Below are positions 58,136 to 64,000 of a stretch of DNA of 64,000 bases, piece by piece (position 1 is the stretch's first letter; every line of letters starts with the position of its first letter). The notes under the pieces are model-generated. The model had not been told where the DNA came from. It searched no databases and saw only the letters and a list, made by a program, of their open reading frames with translations. This DNA is from Vandiemenella viatica (taxonomy: Eukaryota > Arthropoda > Insecta > Orthoptera > Morabidae), in contig CM061920.1 in NCBI GenBank assembly GCA_031002005.1, forward strand, positions 47,904,610 to 47,968,609, read 5' to 3'. A program made the translations under genes and the position numbers.

Positions 58136-58627
58136 CCAACACGTAATGGGGAGTCTAATGACTTATAGTGGAAGGCTCTTGAAAAATCTGAAACACATCT
58201 ACAGTAGAAGATGAATTTACATTAGCACTGGAGCAGAAAATGCCAAATCATGAACAAGAAATAATTGTGATGCTTAGTTGCAATAGCATAAGTGAATAGC
58301 AATGGGGGTTACAATGAATTTCAGAATGGCAAAGAATACCTTCAGTCGACAGTCAGAGGATATATCAGACATCATGCAAACCAAGATGAGGATTCAGTGA
58401 AGATTATGGGAGAAAAAATGACCAGTCTAATATTTAGGAAAAGAAATACCACCTCCAAATAGAAGAGGTAATCAAGAGTATACAGGCTGGAGTCCAAATT
58501 TTTAACAATACAGAAGATGAGTGTTTTCGAGAAGAGAGGATGGGAGGTTAGAGAACAAGATAACGAGAACACAAGGGAAATTAGAGATGGGTTTTGAAGT
58601 GCTTGATTCACAAGGAGGAATGGAAAA

Positions 58628-59030
58628 AACTGTCAAAGGGAGCATCCACAAACTATGTGGTCTGGGGAGAGGGGGAGAGAGGTTTTGAACAAAGCTATGC
58701 TGGGTTACTTGGGGAAAGAGGGGGGGGGGAAGTTCCGAGACAAGTGATGTAGCTTTTCATTCATATTATTTGTGACAATTAAAATGTGGAATAGAATACA
58801 CAACAACCTGTGAAGATTTATTTCCATCATTTAAATATCTCCGTATGTAATTTACAAGAGTCTGATAATAAAAAACAATTCATAATATCTTCTGGAATCA
58901 ATAAAGAAAAAAGCTACATTCAACTTGGGGGGAAGAAGGGGGAGAGCATGTTCGGTTATATGAGGGAGTGGGTGGGGTGGTGGGAGTTTCACAGGAGGCA
59001 AAAATGGAACTATTTAGTTAATGAACACTT
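58628..59030. mobile_element. G-rich MITE, copy 2
   Basis: Aligns by eye along the whole of 8315-8708: GCATCCACAAACTATGTGG at the start, TTTTCATTCATATT and CTCCGTATGTAATTT in the middle, and GTTTCACAGGAGGC near the end. No coding capacity. Confidence 0.6.
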
Positions 59031-59447
59031 CCAAAGGAATTTTTGGAAAGAAATTAAGTGACTAATGACTGACAGTGTACTTCTGGATTTCTTGAAAGCA
59101 GATACCTGATAAAGTCAACAAAGAACACTGTCAAAAAGTTGTCTTTTTATGACACAACAATCCAAACCGAGGGAGACTATATTGTATTTAAATACTGGGA
59201 AGATGCTCATTTACACATCAGCAAAGATTAACTGTAGAGAAGGGGAGAGACTGATGAATGAAGAGTAGGAAGAAGATTTATAATTTAAATAATATAGTAA
59301 AGAAAGAGGAAAAGCCAAATCAAGAAAAGGAAAAGTAAAGATGAAAGGAGAAGCATGGTCAACAAGAGGCAAAGTGATAAAGAAATTCATTTGACTATAC
59401 TCGACAAGAACGAGAATGTAAATACAAAGAAAGAAGTAAGAAGATGA

Positions 59448-59695
59448 TACTTGTTTATTTTTTGCTTGTGGCTTTCTTCCTCATCGATGTCACGGTAATG
59501 GGCCACCAGTAGAGTTGGGGAAGGAGCAGGAGCAAGGAATGAGAAGGAGTTCAGCCATGGCATTTTGAAGGAACCATTCTGCCATTTGCCTGGAGTGTTC
59601 TGGAGAAACCATGGAAAACCTAAATTTGGATCGCTGGACAGGGATTCGAACTTGTGTTCTCCAAAATGCAAGACAGAACATTACCACTCACCCAC
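59448..59695 (-). mobile_element. tRNA-headed SINE, reverse copy
   Basis: Flanked by AAGAAGATGA (59438-59447 and 59696-59705). Head B box (complement of GGATTCGAAC) and the body block are recognisable but diverged from 42231-42468. Confidence 0.75.
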
Positions 59696-59705
59696 AAGAA
59701 GATGA

Positions 59706-61361
59706 AGTGGCGGATGAATTTGTTTTACAAAGGAAGAAATGTGCTTTAGTAGAGCAACAGTTTACCAGGCCATGTCAGTAGTAACAGATAACACAATACA
59801 ATACAGCCAGAGAATGCACAAAGTGGGGGAGTGTCGACTGCCATAGCAAATCAAGCCAATCGGTGGAATCAACTGATTTTTGTAGCAACAGTCAAACCAT
59901 GATGGAACCAGGATGGCTGTATTATGACAGTAAATCATGGGCTACCTCCAGAAATTAGGCATTGGCTATTCTGTTCACCACACATATTTACATCATAAGT
60001 CTGGAAGACGTGGATGCAGCAAACTTTCGGTAGTTCATTGGATTTCCCAGTGAATCAGGGACATGTCTCATTAGGACTCCAGCCAATAGCAGGCTCAATG
60101 GACTGATCACATTGTGGTGGACAGTTAAGGAAGTTTTGACTACAGTTTCTAAAGTTGGGGTGAAAGTTGATTGCAGATAGCAGCGGTTGTAATCAGAGCA
60201 GTTACAATAGAGATTCGAAACAGCCAGAAGCTTGGAAATGTAAGCATCCAAGCAGCAATGACACCACAGTAGATCAGATAGTCAGCAAAATTAGGCGATA
60301 GCAAGATGCCAGTAGGAAACAGATGGTAGGAAAAGAATTATTCCTATTGGCCAGAGGTACTCCTGACTATGGATGATAGAGAGGAGGAAGCCACACAAAA
60401 CTGGGAGGCACGAGCTGAGAAGAGTGTCTGGTGTCTAGGAACAGGTCATCAGCAGCAGAAGGAGTTTGGAAAGGTCTAGGAAGTTGGACAGGCTTCCTAT
60501 GCAGCCAGAGGACTACAAATTGATGTTGCGAGGAATCTTCACAGCTAGAAAAACAGGTGGGAGCTAGCCAGTGATTCATAAGCAATGTAGAAGGCAAGGA
60601 ATAAAGTAACAAGCTGGGAGTGATAGTTGATGGAATTATAGAGAGAGCTAGGAGAAGCCTTATTGTACAGACATGATGTAATAACGTGTAAATATATGTA
60701 CATATCCTTACTGAGTGTTTTATTTATAAGTACTACTGCTCACATGACTAGAGGTTACCCACAGTTTATACGTTCTTCTCGGTAGTGGCAAGGCAAACAG
60801 AAAAAAAAGTTCGCTCCTCCACCACAACATTAAGCAGACATTATAACATGGGTGTAATAATGTCAATAGAAAAATTCATTTCAAATCACAACAGAAATGA
60901 TTTTTAACACATTTTTCATTGCTGAAAGGCTTTTGTGAAGATTACATTTATTGATCCCAAAATTTGGATGTGAATTATTTAAAGTTAACTATTTTTATAC
61001 TTCAGGTTGGTGTGTTGTTGGATACAACATGAGGACTGTTGTTGTGAATAGTTCTAGTTGAGAATCAAGTAATCTCAGTTCTAGATTGAAATATGATAAA
61101 TTTTTTGATTAAATTCTGGTTGTGGCGAGGGAAAGTTGCTGCAAACTTTTCATTAAACTTTGTCAATATTTCAAAGACATATTTTCTTACTTTGTGGTTA
61201 AACTTTATTAAAATTGAACATCAAGTGTAGTGCAAGGTAGACTCATTGACATCCCGAACAGAAGAATTGGAAATGATTTATGTAAGTGAGGGTTTAATGC
61301 CATATGACATGGAATAGTACAGATCCCAACCACTCTCTATGAGAATAAGAGGAGTAAATGC
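59706..61361. other. Unrecognised sequence
   Basis: Less AT-rich than its surroundings, with two minus reading frames of 81-87 codons (59988-60251, 60367-60612) that match no family I know. Part of it may be an old retroelement leader. No exon of the hemocytin-like gene was identified here. Confidence 0.3.
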
Positions 61362-61549
61362 CGGCGGTTCGAATCCCCGTCCGGGCATCCAGATTTGGGT
61401 TTTCCATGGTTTCCCCAAATCACTCCAGGTGAATGCAGGGATGCTTCCTTCAAAAGGCCATGGCCGAATTCCTTCCCATTCCTTGCCCCCATCCTTTCCC
61501 GTCTCTAAAGACCACGTTGTTAAAAAGGGACGTTAAACTGAAAAAAAAA
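61362..61549 (+). mobile_element. tRNA-headed SINE, 5'-truncated copy
   Basis: Flanked by GGAGTAAATGC (61351-61361 and 61550-61560). It begins within the T-arm region just before the B box, so 5' truncation happened at integration, and it ends GGGACGTTAAACTG plus an A-rich tail. Confidence 0.85.
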
Positions 61550-61560
61550 GGAGTAAATGC

Positions 61561-62479
61561 AAACAAAACTGTGGTCTTAGGATTGATCAAGGACAATTCA
61601 GGGGTTCTCTTTGAGGAAGCAGCTTCAGTTCCAAGCAAAGATGCAGAGCAGCACCAGAGCTGAGCAGTGGAGGAGAGATGGGGTTAGCGAAGGCATCTGA
61701 GTATAGCAGTGGTCACAAATACCGTCATGTTAGGAGCAGACATAGTGGGCAATACATCACTGATCTACATTAGTACAACAGGTTGAGAACCTGCTATACA
61801 ATATGACAAACTGAGGGTGACGATTCAGTACATTATCAGAGTATACACTCTGGTATGTTGCTCCCCTATGCAATAACTGCAATCAGAGGCAGACCTGGAC
61901 AGGTTGAAAGAAATAGCCGAATTAATGAGTATAGTTAATAGAACACACATTCATTGAATAAATGTATATAGTTATTCATATAACTGGTGTTTTTGTTAAT
62001 GTAGACTACCTGTCATATTGAATAAATAGGATTCCTGCTCACAGCAGTCTCGTTCTCAACTGGTGAAAGAAGTGAAAAGAGAGAGATAAAAAGTAAGAGT
62101 CACTATAGCATTTTGTGATTAAAAAAAAAAGCAGCATGAATTGAAGAGATTAATATGTGAAGAGAAAACAGCATGAAGAAAAAAGAAAGTAGAATTAGAA
62201 GACCAGGATATATAACAGAGAAAGCTGGATATGAGAAGAAAAGAGGTTGAAATAGATGACTGCGAAAGCTCATGAAAGATCCAATAGCATAAAATCCAAG
62301 ATAAAGAAACTTTTTGACATATATGAATAGTCATCTTTAGTTTTCAGCAAGCCATATTGATTAGCAAGGACAGCTATAGTTCAGTGGTAGTAATAAATTT
62401 TAGCCATTAGTTTCTAGGGGTAGTTCTCTAGGATGATAAAAAAGAAAAAACAATAGGCTATTAGCTACTTAACACAGTG
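61561..62479. other. Unrecognised intron sequence
   Basis: No domain or repeat match was seen. The text near 61640-62050 has an LTR-like look (short AT-rich end with AATAAA near 62025) but no ends could be set. Confidence 0.3.
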
Positions 62480-63990
62480 GAGGAAAGAATGATGAAGATG
62501 AGGATTTTGGGGAGAAACTAAATGAATGCTCAAAGTTGAGAGGTGACAGTAGAAATGTCATTAGTAGTGGGGATTTAAATCAAGCAAGAGTCAACTGGGA
62601 AGGAAGTAAGAATAATAACACAAGGAACAGTAGTTTGCTAATGCCACAGTTAGGGAAGGAGGCTTCACACAAGTGGTACAGCAGAGCAAAAAGGGTCCTA
62701 ACATGTTGGATATATTCCTACTAAAGCCTTATGATAATCTTGTGGGATCTCGAGTAATTGGAGGAATTAGAGCTCAAGAAGCAGTTCTGATGGATATTAG
62801 AGGGTTCAGTAAACTAGTAGCCAAAATTGAAGCTACTAACAGGTTCAATGTTAAAAGGACACATATTTTAGAACTGAAGACCTCACAGTAAAGTTCAGTA
62901 TACAGAAGGTACAAGTACAGTGGAGTCTAAACAGAAAAAAATTAAGGAGGTAATAAGAAAGAGGGAAGAAATGTTATATAAAAAAAGTACAAAACCTACA
63001 TTCTGTAATAGTGATGTTAGGAGGTAAAAGAGGTTGGTAGAACACAACAGAGTCCAGAGACAGCAAAGTAACACAGAATAACTGAAATAGCTCAATAAGG
63101 AGCTAACAGCAGCAAACTGGGGGGTTAAAGATCAGTGAATGAAGAATATTTTTGGTGCAGGAGTAGCACAGATGATACTGTGACTATGTTTCAAAACTGA
63201 TGGGAACATTAATTTATTCTAATAATCATTATCACTTATAACAAACGTGAAGAATTTACCGAGGGTTTTGCGGGGAGGAAAAAAGAAATATTAAGTAACT
63301 GGTTTGATGAGACTATTAGGGACTGAGAGGAAGTAATTCTAAAGTGTTGCTTGTTCACACAAGTAGAAATGATTGGTCTAAACATATTGAAAGGAACACT
63401 GAGTATATTGTGAAAGAACTAAGAAATCTGAAAAAGCCCAAATGGGTCATCCAAGGTGATAATACTAAAGATCTTTTGAAGACAGAGGGATACAAGGATA
63501 AAACATCATAACTTACCATGATATGATATTTAGACTGAGTCTGGAGGCTTGCTGATCATCAGAGAACTGTCTTTTTTTTTTTTTTTAATCTGCCTCACAT
63601 CTCTCAACAGCGAGGTCTTTAGAGACGGGAAAGGATGGGGGCAGGGAATGGGAAGGAATTCGGCCATGGCCTTTTTAAGGAAGCATCCCGGCATTTGCCT
63701 GGAGTGATTTGGGAAACTATCGAAAACCCAAATCTGAATGCCCGGACGGGGATTCGAACCGCCGTCCTTCCGAATGCTAGGCCAGAATGCTATCCATTAC
63801 ACCACCACGCTCGGTAGAGAACTGTCAAAGTATGATAGTACTGGTCTATAAAACAGAAGCAACAAATAAAGATAAAAATTATAGCCCGACTGATTTGACA
63901 TCACTGTATGAAAATTAATGGAGACTTTAGCCTGAAACCACATCAGACTTCAATGTTAGTGATGAAAGAAAATGGTTTGAAAACTTTGTC
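62480..63990 (+). pseudogene. CR1-like LINE relic, interrupted by a SINE
   Basis: Decayed endonuclease: SSGDLNQARVNWEGSK (about 62560-62615), then LDIFLLKPYDNLVGS and EAVLMDIRGFSK (62705-62815), the same family as 55.7 kb. Linker sequence (about 63000-63115) aligns with 33.5 and 56.0 kb. The sequence after the SINE (CTGTCAAAGTATGATAGTAC, 63821 on) appears to resume reverse transcriptase. It continues past the window. Confidence 0.55.
63572..63815 (-). mobile_element. tRNA-headed SINE, full-length reverse copy
   Basis: Flanked by AGAGAACTGTC (63561-63571 and 63816-63826). It has a T-rich tail at the low end and the full tRNA-like head (complement of GGTTCGAATCC B box) at the high end. It interrupts a CR1-like LINE. 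Confidence 0.88.
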
Positions 63991-64000
63991 AAATATAATC

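Noticed and set aside
59988..60612. Two minus frames as the missing upstream F5/8C exon
   Set aside because: Neither has the expected discoidin start (conserved Cys, ITASS-like and W residues) or a donor in phase 0.

Overview
This window reads as AT-rich, intron-dominated animal nuclear DNA, most likely from an insect with a large genome. The transposon mix fits that (mariner, piggyBac, Helitron, Penelope-like, RTE-like and CR1/Jockey-like LINEs, a tRNA-headed SINE), as does the one host gene found, a hemocytin/hemolectin-like protein. A polyneopteran insect is my guess from intron size and repeat style; it is not shown directly. There are no bacterial operons, no CRISPR array and no long intact ORF.

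Host gene: seven coding exons on the minus strand, read from high to low coordinate: 55356-55502, 48293-48440, 40287-40455, 39924-40029, 19925-20111, 13145-13273 and 4341-4471. Every junction has GT..AG splice sites and the codon phases join perfectly, giving 339 continuous residues. In order these are the C-terminal two thirds of an F5/8 type C (discoidin) domain, a proline/cysteine-rich TIL-like segment, a VWC-like segment, an LDL-receptor class A module and a cysteine-rich linker. The gene continues beyond both window edges. Introns range from 257 bp to 19.8 kb.

Intron content, left to right: a mariner-like TIR element (3.6-4.2 kb), a mariner relic (5.2-6.1 kb), LINE relics and a G-rich MITE (6.7-11.4 kb), a fold-back insertion (12.5-12.8 kb), a deleted LINE (15.7-17.0 kb), a solo LTR (17.8-19.2 kb), a SINE (20.3-20.5 kb), a piggyBac relic (21.7-23.1 kb), a solo LTR (23.1-24.25 kb), a 3.4-kb Helitron-like element (24.5-27.8 kb), a LINE split by a Penelope-like insertion (29.0-33.4 kb), a solo LTR set in a GC-rich island with a possible signal-peptide exon (34.0-36.0 kb), another solo LTR (38.3-39.4 kb), a satellite-like array split by a SINE (41.4-42.6 kb), a 256-bp near-perfect palindrome (43.3-43.6 kb), Penelope-like and CR1-like relics (43.7-50.5 kb), a LINE split by a fifth solo LTR (51.6-54.8 kb), and CR1, MITE and SINE copies to the right edge.

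The most interesting pattern is a set of Penelope-related insertions. Five (12.5, 27.3, 29.9, 39.7 and 43.3 kb) are fold-back structures flanked by 14-15 bp target duplications. Several of these and related tails carry a hammerhead-ribozyme-like core (CTGATGA, stem, GAAAC). One contains both a GIY-YIG endonuclease remnant and a dimer derived from 5S rRNA.
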